Shown here piece by piece: positions 33,435-44,247 of a stretch of DNA of 64,000 nt. The translations under genes and the position numbers were made by a program. Below the pieces are notes generated by a model. That model saw nothing but the letters and a program-made list of their open reading frames with translations. It had not been told where the DNA came from and ran no database searches. The stretch covers positions 24,850,602 to 24,914,601 of the forward strand of contig OZ020514.1 of assembly GCA_963971425.1 (NCBI GenBank). Direction: 5' to 3'. The stretch is from Bryoerythrophyllum caledonicum. Its lineage: Eukaryota; Streptophyta; Bryopsida; Pottiales; Pottiaceae. How positions within the stretch are numbered: the first letter of the stretch is position 1; the number at the start of each line of letters is the position of its first letter.

Positions 33435-35231
33435 ATGGAGAGTGAGAGTGAGCTGGATGCCCAACAACAGCAACCAATGTCCACCGCGCAGAGGAAGAGG
33501 GAGAAAGACAGAGATAGGGCGAGGCACGGGAAGCTCCAGAAGAAGCGGATGTAGGTGTTCAACAATCCAGCGAAGATTGCATTCGTGGATTGGCAAGATA
33601 AGCCATCGCCGTGGTCGTTTGTCACTTGCGAGGATTACATCGAGTGGTGCCATCTGTCGAAGATGTTTCCTCCACATTGCCATTTAATAAATCGTCTCGC
33701 AAACAAGGCGAATTTGAAGTATTGCATCAATGAGGCGTTTCGAGCTCGTGCCCTCCAAGTGCACCAATACTTATACGAGCTCGAATTCATGCCCCGCAAT
33801 GATTGTCCCCTCTATCTCGCTCGCATGGTATATGAGGAGGTCGTTCTCAATAAGCGAGTGGATTGGAGGACTGTGCGGAAAACTCCCAAATTGCCGAGGG
33901 TGTGATGCTCACCAGGAGATATTGGCGAAGTTGCTCGAGCTGTGGACGAGACAATGGTCGCCAATGTAATTGGCAACATTACTAGCTGCTTGCTAGAGAC
34001 CCCAAGAAGACCACCGCGTCACCGCTTCACTAGTCGTCTGTTGGTTTTTCTACCGCCGCCGACTGTAGCAACACAACCATTTGTAGATTCCATCGGCACC
34101 GAGGATTCTCTGTCATTTTCCCCAGCTAATCCAAGCACGGAACTAGTTCAGCTTTGCAGTGCAAACGACATCCTTCGAAAAAGGATTAGATCAGTGGGCG
34201 AGCAGTACTATCAATGGAAGGTGGCATGCATCTTGAATGTTGACTGTGCGAGGCAAATGGCAATAGAATTCAAGAAGATTGACAACAAATATCTGACGAA
34301 TAATACGCGCCGTGACTTTGGACTCACGTCTTGGACTCACATCGACAAGTTTTTTCCAACTAAATTGCCTCTGTTGCCAGATGGTAAATCTATTGACCAG
34401 ACAAAGTTGGAGTGGAACCACACAGAGGCTATGTCTTCTCATGCCCTTCAACCAAACGGAAACGTGGCACCACGCAAATTATGGCCAACACCAGCAAGCT
34501 TCACGCAAAATGAAGATGCTTGCCCGGTTTGTTTAAATCCTTTCGGGCCAGAAGGTGCATATGCTCTTGGCACGTGTCGGTGTTTATACCATCCGATGTC
34601 TCTGCTACGTGGTATCTTGACACGTAGATTTTGCGCAAAGTGTAGAGCACCATTTCATAAGCGCTTGTATGAAGTGTTTGGCCTCACCGCCTACATGCCA
34701 CCTAGTTGGGAGCTGAACCCGGAGAATGCGCCTGGCGATATTGCCTATGCTCAAAAGTGGGGAGAAGATTTGGTGTGGAATTGGCGTGCGTAGTGCCACC
34801 AACTACATAGGTCCAGTGTAAGCACGCAATTTGGTTGGAAAAATGACCACCAACAAATTGTACGAGTGGCCAACAAGCTCATATCGGGAACCACCGCGGA
34901 CCATGTTGGTAAACGGAACTTCTTCTACCAAGTCATGGGCGGATATTGGGATGTTAGGCGGAAGGTATTTCAATTCGGGCGACGTCCAGATGGGAAACTG
35001 TGGAATCACCAGGGACATGTGGTGTCAGAATTGGGAGAGGCCACTGATCTTGACCTTCGCAATGCGTTGCAATGGGAAAAATCGCAATGGAAGGAAACTT
35101 GGAAGGAGGAAGCTATTGATTTCCTTCTTGAGGAACATAGTCCGGCGACTATGAAGACTCTCAAAGCACTTCGGAACTCCGAAATGTTACGTGCTCTGTT
35201 AAACGCGGATGGGCCTCACCGAAGGACGTGA
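33435..35231 (+). pseudogene. Family copy A with RING-like finger, about 598 codons
   Basis: One unshifted frame from ATG 33435 to TGA 35231, broken only by TAG 33552-33554, TGA 33903-33905 and TAG 34791-34793. The N-terminal part has a basic stretch (KREKDRDRARHGKLQ) then PSPWSFVTCEDYIEWCH, LKYCINEAF and RMVYEEVVL, shared with copies B and C. The middle is unrecognised. A RING-like cluster lies at 34521-34643: CPVC, then CRCLYH, then CAKC. A C-terminal region follows with WDVRRKVFQFGRRPDGKLW. A ubiquitin-ligase role would be usual for a RING, but the spacing is not textbook. Three single stops with no indel suggest mild decay, or that the reading is an old gene. Confidence 0.6.
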
Positions 35232-35505
35232 GCGGCTCGTAAATTGCTGGATGATGGGGCCTCAGGAAGTGGTGAACGAAGTGGAGCCGATGCGTGATGA
35301 AGTGGAGTACATGCAAATAGAATGCAAGATGAAAGCGTAGCATTTGTAACCATTTTGTATGTTGCAAAATTTGCATGTGCAATATAAATATAAGGACATC
35401 TTTAAAGCATTGACCCAATTCTTGCATCTCCTTTGAAACACTGAAATTAGTTTGTAACATTTAAGATAATTCAATTTGTAAGATAGGAACTTTCCATGGT
35501 CCCTC

Positions 35506-35696
35506 TCGCGCGCGCCCGGCCCCAAAGCGTGCGCGCCCGGCCTCAAAAGGCACGCGCTCGGCCCCTATTCGCACGCGCCCGGCCTCACAGCGCACGCGCC
35601 CGACCCTGAAGCGCACGCGCCCGGCTATTCTATTCCCCTACCAAGACCATGATTGGTACGCGTGAGACCATCCCATCTTGTACGCGCGCGGCCTAT
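35506..35696 (+). repeat. GC-rich minisatellite cluster 3
   Basis: Units such as GCGCGCCCGGCCCCAAAGCGT and GCACGCGCCCGGCCTC. It ends about 20 bp before a TATA-like TATAAGT at 35717 and lies upstream of copy B. Confidence 0.9.
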
Positions 35697-35716
35697 GGGG
35701 AGCATGCGTGCCTTGC

Positions 35717-35723
35717 TATAAGT
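35717..35723 (+). promoter_or_regulatory. TATA-like box of family copy B
   Basis: TATAAGT follows cluster 3. The roughly 95 bp downstream (GGCGCTTTGGCCTGCAACTG region) are almost identical to the leader of copy C at 37832-37928, so promoter and leader were duplicated with the gene. Confidence 0.55.
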
Positions 35724-35901
35724 TTGGGAATCGTGGCACGATGGACCCACTTCCCAGGCGCTTTGGCCTGCAACTGCCACGTGGCGGCTGCTTGCTAGGC
35801 ACTATTGGGAAGTGGATCCCGGTATCTATTGACATCCCTTTTCATTCCGGTGTCTATTGACACCCTTTTACTCCCAGTGCCCCTTCACGCTAGTTTCAAG
35901 C

Positions 35902-36850
35902 ATGGACTCAAGTGGGCCTTTTGAGATTCGGGCTTCCGAAATGAAAATGAAGAAACGAGAGCGTGATGCGGGACGAGTACGCAACCACAAGCAGAAGAAA
36001 CGCATTCACATATTCATCGATGGTGAGTTGAAGGCATTTCGAGGCTGGGGAGATGTACCAAGTCCGTGGATATTTACACAGTGTGCAAAGTACATTGCCT
36101 GGTGTCACTTGAGACGAATGTGGCCACATTCTCGATATTTGCAACTTTAGAAACACGACAAGGGTAATTTAAATTACTGCACCAATGAAGAATTCAAATA
36201 ACGGTGCATCCAAGCGTACCAGCACATCTACAACACGGCAAAGGTTCACCGAAACGAGGTGAATCTATCCATTTTACGTATGGTGTATGCTGAGATTATA
36301 CTCGAAGTAGTAGTCGATTGGAGGACGATGGAAATACAACCAAATTCCAAGATGATACCAGTATCCACGGCATCACTACGAATAGAACGCAAGTTTCCGG
36401 GCGAAGCTCTAGGAAAAAAGGCCAAGGAGGTTGAAGTTCCAAACGAGGAAGTCGTGTGGTCTGACATTTCCAGTGACAACTCGGACACTGGATGCGACCC
36501 ATCGCAAGGAGATTGAGGGCTTTATTAAATGCCATTGGCTAGATTCTGACCTCCAAGAAACACCGACAATTGGAGAAGATTCCGGCAAGGAAGAAGATCA
36601 AACTGAGATGGACGCGGTTGCATATGAAAACATCAATGAAAACCTAGAGTCTTCAGATGATGTTCCAATTGGACGAGAGGCTCATCTTCAACTTCTTGCT
36701 GAATATGAGCAGAGTTTACAAAAAAACAAGAATCTGGTAGAAGAAGCCAACCGCAACAAAGAAAAACTTCAAAAATTACGCGCTATACTCCAAGAAAAGG
36801 ACATTCAAATCCAGGAATACGCGAAGTTGGTGTTTACTTTAAAGTCGTAG
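35902..36850 (+). pseudogene. Family copy B, unrecognised protein with coiled-coil tail
   Basis: Starts MDSSGPFEIR. It shares KKRIHIFIDG, PSPWIFTQCAKYIAWCH, RCIQAYQHIY, SILRMVYAE and VDWRTMEIQ with copy C, and a subset with copy A. TAG 36148-36150 and TAA 36199-36201 interrupt the frame, and a shift near 36500 leads into a coiled coil (LLAEYEQSLQKNKNL, KLRAILQEKDIQIQEY) ending at 36850. It has no RING. The conserved Trp/Cys/His residues in the N-terminal domain hint at a DNA- or metal-binding fold, but I recognise no family. Confidence 0.6.
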
Positions 36851-37715
36851 AATTTGATAGCAATAGAAGTAGTGCCATGAATGATAAACGGGCAATTTTG
36901 TAACATTTTGAAATCATAGACCTTGTGAATTTTGTAAATTGCACTTCATTTGTAAATGGCTTTAGTTCAAAACAATATTGTTTATCTCTGACGTTAATCA
37001 AGTTTGTATGGTTCAGCATGTTTTTTAATTTGGCTAGATGTAATAAAGTGAATGTTCTATACAGTCTTGTATATGTTTAAATTATATATTTGGTGAATGT
37101 GTTATGATCTTCCATGATTGTACAACTTCATGCACCCTAGTCAATAAATTAAATTCACTTTTGTCTAATATTTGATAACCGACTACAATAGTCTATAGTA
37201 TCATCGAGAATTTTTTTGTAGTGGAACTTATATCATGTGTTGAAGAATAAAACTTAAACTTTTGTCTCAAACATGTCAATCATAAGACTAAACAATAAAA
37301 ATCATGTTACTTTCTTGCATAATAAATGATTTCGGATGTAACAAAATCCCCAATATTAATACAACATTATTATTCTTGGTTGAATTATATGTAACTAATT
37401 GCAACTGCCTTCCAAATGATAAGAGATGGCATTCTACCATACAAATTATCCATATTATATCTTAATATGAGTATAAGTTTGCCATACAAATCATTGAGCA
37501 TGCTAATTGAAGGTACTAACTCTCCCCAAAAAATCATTAAGTAAGCATAAGTATTGTGTGCCTAAGTAAGTATCAGTATTGAAAAAGTAAGTATAAGTAT
37601 TAAGTATTGTATGTGAAAGTATAAGTATTGTATAAGTAAGTATAAATTCAAGGCACTAGGTTATAAGTAAGTAGAAGTATTGTATGTCAAGTTCAAGGCA
37701 CAAGTTCAAGGCACA
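36851..37715. other. AT-rich spacer with AAGTATAAGTATT repeats
   Basis: No gene seen. From about 37545 to 37690 there are imperfect repeats of AAGTAAGTATAAGTATTG, ending where GC-rich cluster 4 begins. Confidence 0.6.
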
Positions 37716-37800
37716 CCCCTCTCGCGCGCAGCCCTCCAGCGTACGCGCGCACCCCTCGCACGTATGCGCGCCTCTTGGTCGTATGCGCCCGCCATAGGTC
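37716..37800 (+). repeat. GC-rich minisatellite cluster 4
   Basis: The shortest cluster, with units such as GCGCGCAGCCCTCCAGCGTAC and TATGCGCGCC. It is followed by TATAAAT at 37811. Confidence 0.8.
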
Positions 37801-37810
37801 ACTAATTTAC

Positions 37811-37817
37811 TATAAAT
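37811..37817 (+). promoter_or_regulatory. TATA box of family copy C
   Basis: TATAAAT in TTTACTATAAATATG, about 15-20 bp after cluster 4 and 144 bp before ATG 37955. Confidence 0.6.
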
Positions 37818-37954
37818 ATGAGATTTCAAAGTGACGGACCCCACTTCCTAGGCGCTTTGGCCTGCAACTGCCACGTGGTGGCTGCTTGCTTGGCACTTTT
37901 GGGAAGTTTTTTACGGTGTCTATTGACACCTTTGTATTCCTCCACCTCGTCACC

Positions 37955-38820
37955 ATGGATTCTGGACAACCATCTACCACTAGCAGTCCCCACGGAAAGT
38001 GACAACGTGATTTTTGTCACGCACGCTCAAAGCAGAAGAGACGCCTTCACGTGTTGATGGATGAGAAGATGAAGGCATTTCTGGTTGGAAGTCAGTTCCA
38101 ACTCCATGGACATTTGCACAATGTGCAAAATACATTGGATGGTGTCATTTGGGGCACCTCTGGCCATACTTGCGATATTCTCTAATGCGACGTACAAACA
38201 GGGCCAACTTGGGGTACTGCATAAATGAGTTCTTCAAGGAGCGTTGTATCCAAGCGTACCAGCACATTTACGACGAGGCGAAATTGAGCCGCAACTCGGT
38301 AAACATTTCAATTTTACGAATGGTTTACGCGGAGGTGGTACTTGGCGTACCGGTTGATTGGAGGACAATGGAAATCCAAACACACTCCAAGATGGCGCCA
38401 GTCATTGGATTAACAATACCGTTTGTGCGGAAGTTTCCAGGAGAAGGTCTCGGGAAAACCATGGAAGTTGAACCTTTGAATCAAACAATCGAGTGGTCCA
38501 CGTCTTCATCATCCGACTCAGATACTGGATGTCATCAGTCTGTGCGCATGCTTCAAGAATTGTCCATCATATCAGCGTTGAACCCTCAATCGTCGGTTTT
38601 ACAACAAGACGGAGATGCCACGAAGACGGATGCGGTACCTGAGGAGGGCGTGGATAATAAAAAAAAGTCTACAGAGGGTGACTGGGTGAGTCGTGACGAT
38701 TATCTTCGAGTTGTGAAGCGACTAAAAGAAAGCTTGGACGTAATTGAGGATCTAGGAGAAGAGCTCGATGAGAAGGATAATGAAGTTGCAAAATGTCTTG
38801 AAGAAATTCAAGACTTGTAG
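37955..38820 (+). pseudogene. Family copy C, unrecognised protein with coiled-coil tail
   Basis: Starts MDSGQPS. A TGA lies about 15 codons in, and a one-base loss near 38080 shifts the frame. From there it is open to 38820: PTPWTFAQCAKYIGWCH, LGYCINEFFKERCIQAYQHIY, SILRMVYAEVVLGVPVDWRTMEIQ, FVRKFPGEGLGK, a Ser/Asp-rich patch, then a charged coiled coil (DVIEDLGEELDEKDNEV). It is closest to copy B over its whole length, including the leader. It may be a duplicate of B or the reverse. Confidence 0.65.
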
Positions 38821-39106
38821 GCACAAGTTCATGAGAAAGACAATCTTCTTTCATTTTCTACTGGCTTTAAGGGATTCTAGAACTACAACAGTGCGAGAAA
38901 TGTACATAGAGCAATGTTGAATTGTTTTGGAACAAGAGCTTTCTACATTTTAGTAACTGCCATTTGATATTGAGTGATATTCTGTATATTTAATAAAACC
39001 TTGTAAATTGAGTGGCATCATGTATATTTAGTGGTTTTTTATGAGATGTTTTACATATCAAAATGTTAAGTGTTGCAATGTTTCAATATATAGTAGGAAT
39101 TAGTGC
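38821..39106. other. Spacer, no gene seen
   Basis: AT-rich sequence between copy C and cluster 5, with nothing recognisable. Confidence 0.4.
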
Positions 39107-39233
39107 GCATGCCCCAACATTGTGCGCGCCCGGCCCCAAAGCGTGCGCGTTCGGCCCCCAGCGTGCGCGCCCGGCCATATAGAGAATGCGCCCGGCCACC
39201 CTTGTGCGCGCCCGGCCCCAGATGCTCTTGCCC
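39107..39233 (+). repeat. GC-rich minisatellite cluster 5
   Basis: Units such as GTGCGCGCCCGGCCCCAAAGC. The last unit ends about 15-20 bp before TATATAAG at 39240. Confidence 0.88.
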
Positions 39234-39241
39234 CAGCACTA

Positions 39242-39248
39242 TATAAGA
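39242..39248 (+). promoter_or_regulatory. TATA box of hAT transposase copy 1
   Basis: TATAAGA within CACTATATAAGAAC, about 195 bp before ATG 39437. Confidence 0.55.
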
Positions 39249-39436
39249 ACTATATGCGATGTGCTTGACTCACCTCACATCCTTGGCTTCGTGTCCTAGA
39301 ACTCCTTATTGGGCTCCTTGCATGAATCTACAAGTTTGTGAGTGACCTTTGGGTCCACATTTTCTATGCACACACAATTTCCTATTACTTTTGGCGGATT
39401 CTCTTTGGCACAACATTGCGCGCCAATTTTATTGTG

Positions 39437-40434
39437 ATGTCGTCTCAACAAAGGGCTCAAACAAAGGAGTGGGCCCCATGGTACACATTTAACAAGAAGG
39501 ATCAAGTGACATGTGTTTGGTGCAATTACACGTTTGCATACAAACATGGGAGGTGCATGTCACACTATGGGTATCCACAATGGACGAAGACTTCGTGCAC
39601 TAAGGCCCTAGTAGCTGTTAAGGCCCGTTTTAAAAGATGCGAGAATATTATTCCTACTAGGATGACCGAGGCGGAGATCGTTGGCCTTCCTAGCGCACCA
39701 GCAACATGTTCCACTGAACCTTGTTCTAGCCAATCCATCCAACAAGGTAGTTTCTTGGAAACTCGAATAGAGGAGAACACGCAGTCCACAAATCCTCTAA
39801 GCCAAGTAGCATCATCAACACCAAGATCTGTACGACAACGGAACTTTCCAGAGGCTTACCAAATAGAAAAACAAAAAGAATTGGATGAATTATGGGCACA
39901 AATTTTTTATGAAGCCAACGTTGCATTCAACGTGGTTAGACATCCGGCCTTCATCAAGGCCACCCTCGCAACGTCAAAGGCGGGTTTCGATTATACACCG
40001 CCATCGTACAATGCCATGAGGACGACATACATTGAGCCTCTAAAAAAAAAGTGAAAGACCTTGTGGACAAGAAGACCGGCATAGACATTGCCAAGTATGG
40101 GGCAACAATATGCTCGGATGGATGGGACAATGTTACACGTCGCCCCCTCATGAATATCATGCTCGTATGTCCAATGGGTGATATCTTCTTGGGGTCAATA
40201 GACACCACGGGTATGAAGAAATCTACGGCATATATAGGGGACCAATTGAAAAGTTTTATCCGTAAGGTTGGACCATTGAATGTGATCCAAGTGTGCAACG
40301 ATAATGCTTCAAACATGTTGGGGGCAATGAAGAAGGTCAACGATGAGTACCCGCACATATATACTCAAGGGTGTTGTGCACATATTTCGGACCTCCTCCT
40401 CGAGGACTAGGGGAAAGAAGGCATGTTTGCAGAC
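39437..40434 (+). pseudogene. hAT transposase copy 1, N-terminal half (BED, DUF659)
   Basis: Starts MSSQQRAQTKEW. It has a BED-type zinc finger (CVWCNYTF with a following H-x-Y region) and then a DUF659-like region (CSDGWDNVTRRPLMN, FLGSIDTTG, VCNDNASNMLGAM, QGCCAHISDLLLED). There is a frameshift in a run of nine A near 40042. TAG 40408-40410 stands where copy 2 has Trp (LEDWAK). The gene is then interrupted at 40434 by gag-only element copy 2 and resumes at 44248 in the same frame. hAT proteins cut and paste their own element; this one is dead. Confidence 0.85.
40430..40434. repeat. Target-site duplication CAGAC, left copy
   Basis: CAGAC at 40430-40434 and 44243-44247 flanks gag-only element copy 2. 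Removing the element and one copy restores the transposase frame (MFAD then LVQKAK). Confidence 0.88.
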
Positions 40435-41747
40435 TGTCGTAGTTTGCAGAGTTAGTATTCCTCCGGAAGGCACTTAATCGTCACTAATTGCTTCCAAAGT
40501 AAACCGCTCTGGTTTCGTTCCCACAGAGATCTAGTTATCCTTTCAAATTAACACCAAAATCACTAGTTTATTCATCACCTAGGTTAGTCAATCTAGTCAG
40601 GGATGATCCGGATCTTTCCGGATTCCAAGACCCAAGCAAAAACTTTCCGGATCTAGATTCCGGAAGGTTTCATAGTTATTTCCGGAAAGGATTTCCGGGA
40701 ACGTGGGGGGGTAGTTTGTTTTACCTTTGTTTCCCCTCAGAGTGGATTCCGGAAGGTTTAAACGAGTGACCGGAAGACCACTGATCCTATTTTGTGTAAG
40801 TGGCCGGATTCCCCACTGCCTTGTGACTTTAAGTGGCTAGACACCCACTGCCTCGAAGTTTATAGTGACCGGACAATCACTCTTCCTCTAATCTACTAAC
40901 CTGTGATAGGGTGTTGGTCCTAGACGTAACTCTCACGACATCTGGAAGGCCTTCCGGATGTGGTCACACAAAGGTACGGCCGGACTACAATGACGTTCCG
41001 GTAGCAGTTTTGTAGCTCTACAAGGATACGGATAGAGTTCTACTTGGAAGGACTCCTTCTAGAATCACATAGCAGGTTTTTCCTATCGTGGGGGTAAACT
41101 CCGGTTCTGGACCGGAATTCGGGTTCACACGGACTGTTCCGTGCCCTAGAGACTACCAGGAACGCCTCTACAATATATCTCTTCCCCTCCTGGTTCTTCC
41201 GGACTCTGAAGGTGACCAGGAACACCTCTGCAACCTCCTTCAGTTGTTCCGGACACTCCCCTACTGAATATCCAAACCGGTTCACTCCTTAGCACAACAA
41301 CACATCCTTCTCTTTGAAGAAACTTACACAAAACTTTCTACCGCAACGGACCTTGAACCTCACACGTAAAATACTCTCTTCACAAATACTAGGTAGCAAT
41401 TCTAGAAAAGCTCTGAAATATATTCAACGTAGAGGAAAAGAAAACAAGGTCCTGAGTTTTTCAAACCCATCTACTAAGTACAAGAATAGTTCCTAAATTA
41501 AGGCTTATCCTATCTGCAAGAAATCCGGAGGATCTTATCCCGAAAAATCCGGAAAAGAGAATCTCAGATCCTATTTTCCCGGGTCCGGTTTCCGGACATC
41601 CGAAAAGTACGCAAAATTCCGGAAAGGTCCTAAGTTTCCGGAAGGCTTAGTTTCCGGATTGAGTAGCCGGGTGCAACTCTGGGCCCCATCGTTAATCGCT
41701 ACCTAATTCCGATCCCTAAGCTACTACTACTCCTAAATCTAACCTAT
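40435..41747 (-). other. 3-prime non-coding arm of gag-only element copy 2
   Basis: Aligns with 6724-7799 plus 22929-23174 of copy 1. It holds CCGGA-rich words and repeated blocks ending CCAGGAACACCTCTGC. No ORF is supported. Confidence 0.7.
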
Positions 41748-43736
41748 CTAAGGGGGTGATCCAACATTCTTGAATCTTGGACTGGTACGTCTCGTAGATG
41801 CCTCTGCCTTCGCCTTGCCGGCCCTCCTTCGCTGGGGAGTAGAAGATGCCAGAAGGTCTTGTGATCCGGCTCCGGAAGTTGGAGGCTGGGATGCTGCCGG
41901 TGGAGGGGGTTCGGAGGTGGAATCCACCACAATGGTCTCCGGAGCTTCAGCAAAGCCTTGGAATTCGGCTCCGGGACTAAGAGGATCTGTCGCCAAACAC
42001 CTAGCGAGTGGTGGAGTAGACTTCCGGCGACCTGATGAGGGAGGAGTAGGTGCAGGCCGGAGGGGAGAAGGGGTTGCACCCTGACTTACCTCCGGTAATA
42101 ACTCCGTCCAGTGCTTTCCAGCACCGGGGCTTGGGTTGCTGGAAGGACTGCCGGTCATGGGTGCAGCACGCTCCGCCGGAGTTGGGATATCCGCCTGCTT
42201 CCCGGAGACCTCCGGGTGTACGCTTGGGGTTCCGGATTCATCCGGAGATGTCCGGATACGGACTCGAACTGCAATGTCCTCCGGTGCTTGAGTGCTTCGG
42301 TTCTCCGGTCCCTGAGTGGGTAGGTTGGCCACCAGTTCCTGCATTTGAGTCCATGTCTTCTCCATCTTCTTGCCCTGGTCGTGCAAGAACCGTATGATCT
42401 GGATCCGGTTCAGCCTTCCTTCCTTCTCCAGCTGATCTGTGAAGAGAAGACTCCGGTTGACCGTGTCAACCGGAAAGGCTAACGCGGCGCGTACCTCTGT
42501 CAAAGCCTGTGCGGAAGCGTCTGCTCGTTCTTCCGTTTCCTTCAGCTTCTTTCGGGACTCCGTCAACGCCGCAAACGTTTCGTCGCACGTCGCAGCAAAC
42601 TTGTCTCGACTCCGGATGATGGCAGCCTGCTGGATCTCTAAGGCTTGGAGTCGGAGTGTGTTCTTCTGTAGTTCTTGGATCGTTGTCGGTATGTCCACGA
42701 CCCTCTCTACCTCCAACTCCCTCCTGATGCCGTCCAAGACTTCTCGTAATCGCGCTTCAGATTGGCACACGATCGCCGCACGCCATCCTGCATGCTGGAT
42801 GAGCTCCAGTAGATCGGGCCCGTCGAGTCCAACAAGGTGCGGGGGCTCCGCCGGAGGAATGCGACCTTCACGTGGTGCGGACCTGGGGCCTTGCGGAGGT
42901 TGCTCATCCGTTGGCTGAATTGATGTAGATGGCCCCGGTGTCGACTCCCGCGGTACAGATCTGCTCCGCTTCCGGTTTTGGGGAACTGTCTCGGGCAAGG
43001 AAGTCTCCACGTCCTCCGGTTCCTCGTTATCGTCTCCTGGTTCTGGACCTCCATAGTTCTGGATCTCCAGCAGCAGCTCGTATGCGTCTTGCTCGTCCGG
43101 GGTAAGCACATCGTGTTGCGCATAGAGGTGAGTGAGGTACGAGGAGAGAGGGGTGCCGGCCCTCTTCGACTCCTGGAGCCCCTTAACCATCCGGTTGATC
43201 ATCTCGCTTATAAGCGAGGCCCAATCTACACTAAATTTCTCTCTCATCGAACCTAATATGGTGGTGGCCCATTTAGACACCACCCGTTTAGGTTTCTCCG
43301 GGTGAAAGATCGGGTTCAAGAATCTTACCACAATTTGCGCGTCTTGATGCCGGAGGTCGTCGGTGCTGTAGCCTTCTTTGGGGTCGGCTTGCCTTGTGAA
43401 TTCGTCCCCAAGTATGTCTTCGCACCGCTCCGCTATCTTTACGGTTCCGCTGCTGAAGGAGTAGGTACGCTGCCACTCCGGAATACCCCAGGTTTTGGGG
43501 TGAGCTCGGATTGTGCCATCGTACTGATTGTCCGGTGTCCCGAGCAGTTCCGCCACCAGTTTCGGATCCTTCACGCCCCACGCTACGTCGAGAAGCCCTC
43601 GGCAGCCCATGTTGGTGAGGTAGTGTTTGAGGACGGCTTTCTCCTCCGGGTCTGTCGGTATGATCGGGACCACCCGTTGAACCGCCGGTTGCGTCGTCGT
43701 ACCACGAGTAGTCCGGGAAGGTTCTCCTTCCGCCAT
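41748..43736 (-). CDS. Intact ORF of gag-only element, 662 aa
   Basis: The complete counterpart of 23175-25316. Residues 1-180 are globular (RFLNPIFHPEKPKRVVSKW, VDWASLISEMINRM), ending with a LYAQHDVLTPDE helix. An acidic and Pro/Ser linker follows, then a coiled coil at about residues 330-470 (LRLQALEIQQAAIIRSRDK, LTESRKKLKETEERADA), and a Pro/Ser/Thr-rich tail with basic residues. The globular part resembles, loosely, ORF3 of the nested Gypsy (SNLRRVLGHARKNM region), suggesting that the Gypsy may mobilise these elements; this is inference. The intact frame suggests a young copy or one under selection. Confidence 0.75.
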   Translation of the reverse strand: MAEGEPSRTTRGTTTQPAVQRVVPIIPTDPEEKAVLKHYLTNMGCRGLLDVAWGVKDPKLVAELLGTPDNQYDGTIRAHPKTWGIPEWQRTYSFSSGTVKIAERCEDILGDEFTRQADPKEGYSTDDLRHQDAQIVVRFLNPIFHPEKPKRVVSKWATTILGSMREKFSVDWASLISEMINRMVKGLQESKRAGTPLSSYLTHLYAQHDVLTPDEQDAYELLLEIQNYGGPEPGDDNEEPEDVETSLPETVPQNRKRSRSVPRESTPGPSTSIQPTDEQPPQGPRSAPREGRIPPAEPPHLVGLDGPDLLELIQHAGWRAAIVCQSEARLREVLDGIRRELEVERVVDIPTTIQELQKNTLRLQALEIQQAAIIRSRDKFAATCDETFAALTESRKKLKETEERADASAQALTEVRAALAFPVDTVNRSLLFTDQLEKEGRLNRIQIIRFLHDQGKKMEKTWTQMQELVANLPTQGPENRSTQAPEDIAVRVRIRTSPDESGTPSVHPEVSGKQADIPTPAERAAPMTGSPSSNPSPGAGKHWTELLPEVSQGATPSPLRPAPTPPSSGRRKSTPPLARCLATDPLSPGAEFQGFAEAPETIVVDSTSEPPPPAASQPPTSGAGSQDLLASSTPQRRRAGKAKAEASTRRTSPRFKNVGSPP

Positions 43737-44242
43737 TTCTGCAGAGATTCCTCACAGTCTCTCCGGTATCACCTGCACGCACTGACCTCGCCACACACTC
43801 TCTCTAATGGAAACACTTCCGTTCTAGGGGGATTACAATGCACGGGCAAAGGAAAAAGAGTAAGCCAAGAAGTGTGGGGAGTGAACCCTAACTTCTGGCT
43901 TAAATACCTTCTGCGGTGTACGGACGGCCGTTATGGTTATAATAGCGTTTCCGGCTCCGGATCCATTCCGAATCCGGATTCTCTCCGGTTCCGGTTTACT
44001 TCCGGTTCCGGATGCTTCCGGCAGGTTCCGGACGTGAGCGGTCTCTCTGGTTCCAAATCCCTTGGATTTATGGTAATTCCTAAACGGTTTTAAGGATCAT
44101 TGGTACCCCTAGGTTGTCTTATTTCTTATTTGCCTATTCTATAGTTCAAACTTATGATTCTAACGTTCTAACACTAATTTTTTTTTGTTTGTGCCGGATT
44201 TTTAGGTTAACATCCGGAACCTTGTGGGAACAGATTCCCATA

Positions 44243-44247
44243 CAGAC
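44243..44247. repeat. Target-site duplication CAGAC, right copy
   Basis: The partner of 40430-40434. Confidence 0.88.

Larger units (their letters stand above)
40435..44242 (-). mobile_element. Gag-only retroelement copy 2, 3808 bp
   Basis: Plus-strand start TGTCGTAG, end ATTCCCATA; the last CA expected from copy 1 is TA here, a single transition. It is the same family and orientation as 6724-25755. The 5-prime end is a short hairpin (GGGAACAGATTCCC), followed inside by GGTTCCGG where copy 1 has TGGTGCCAG, perhaps a primer site. It has one intact ORF and a 1.2-kb non-coding arm that starts after a purine-rich GATGGGGCCC near 41690 on the minus strand. It carries no RT or integrase. Confidence 0.85.
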
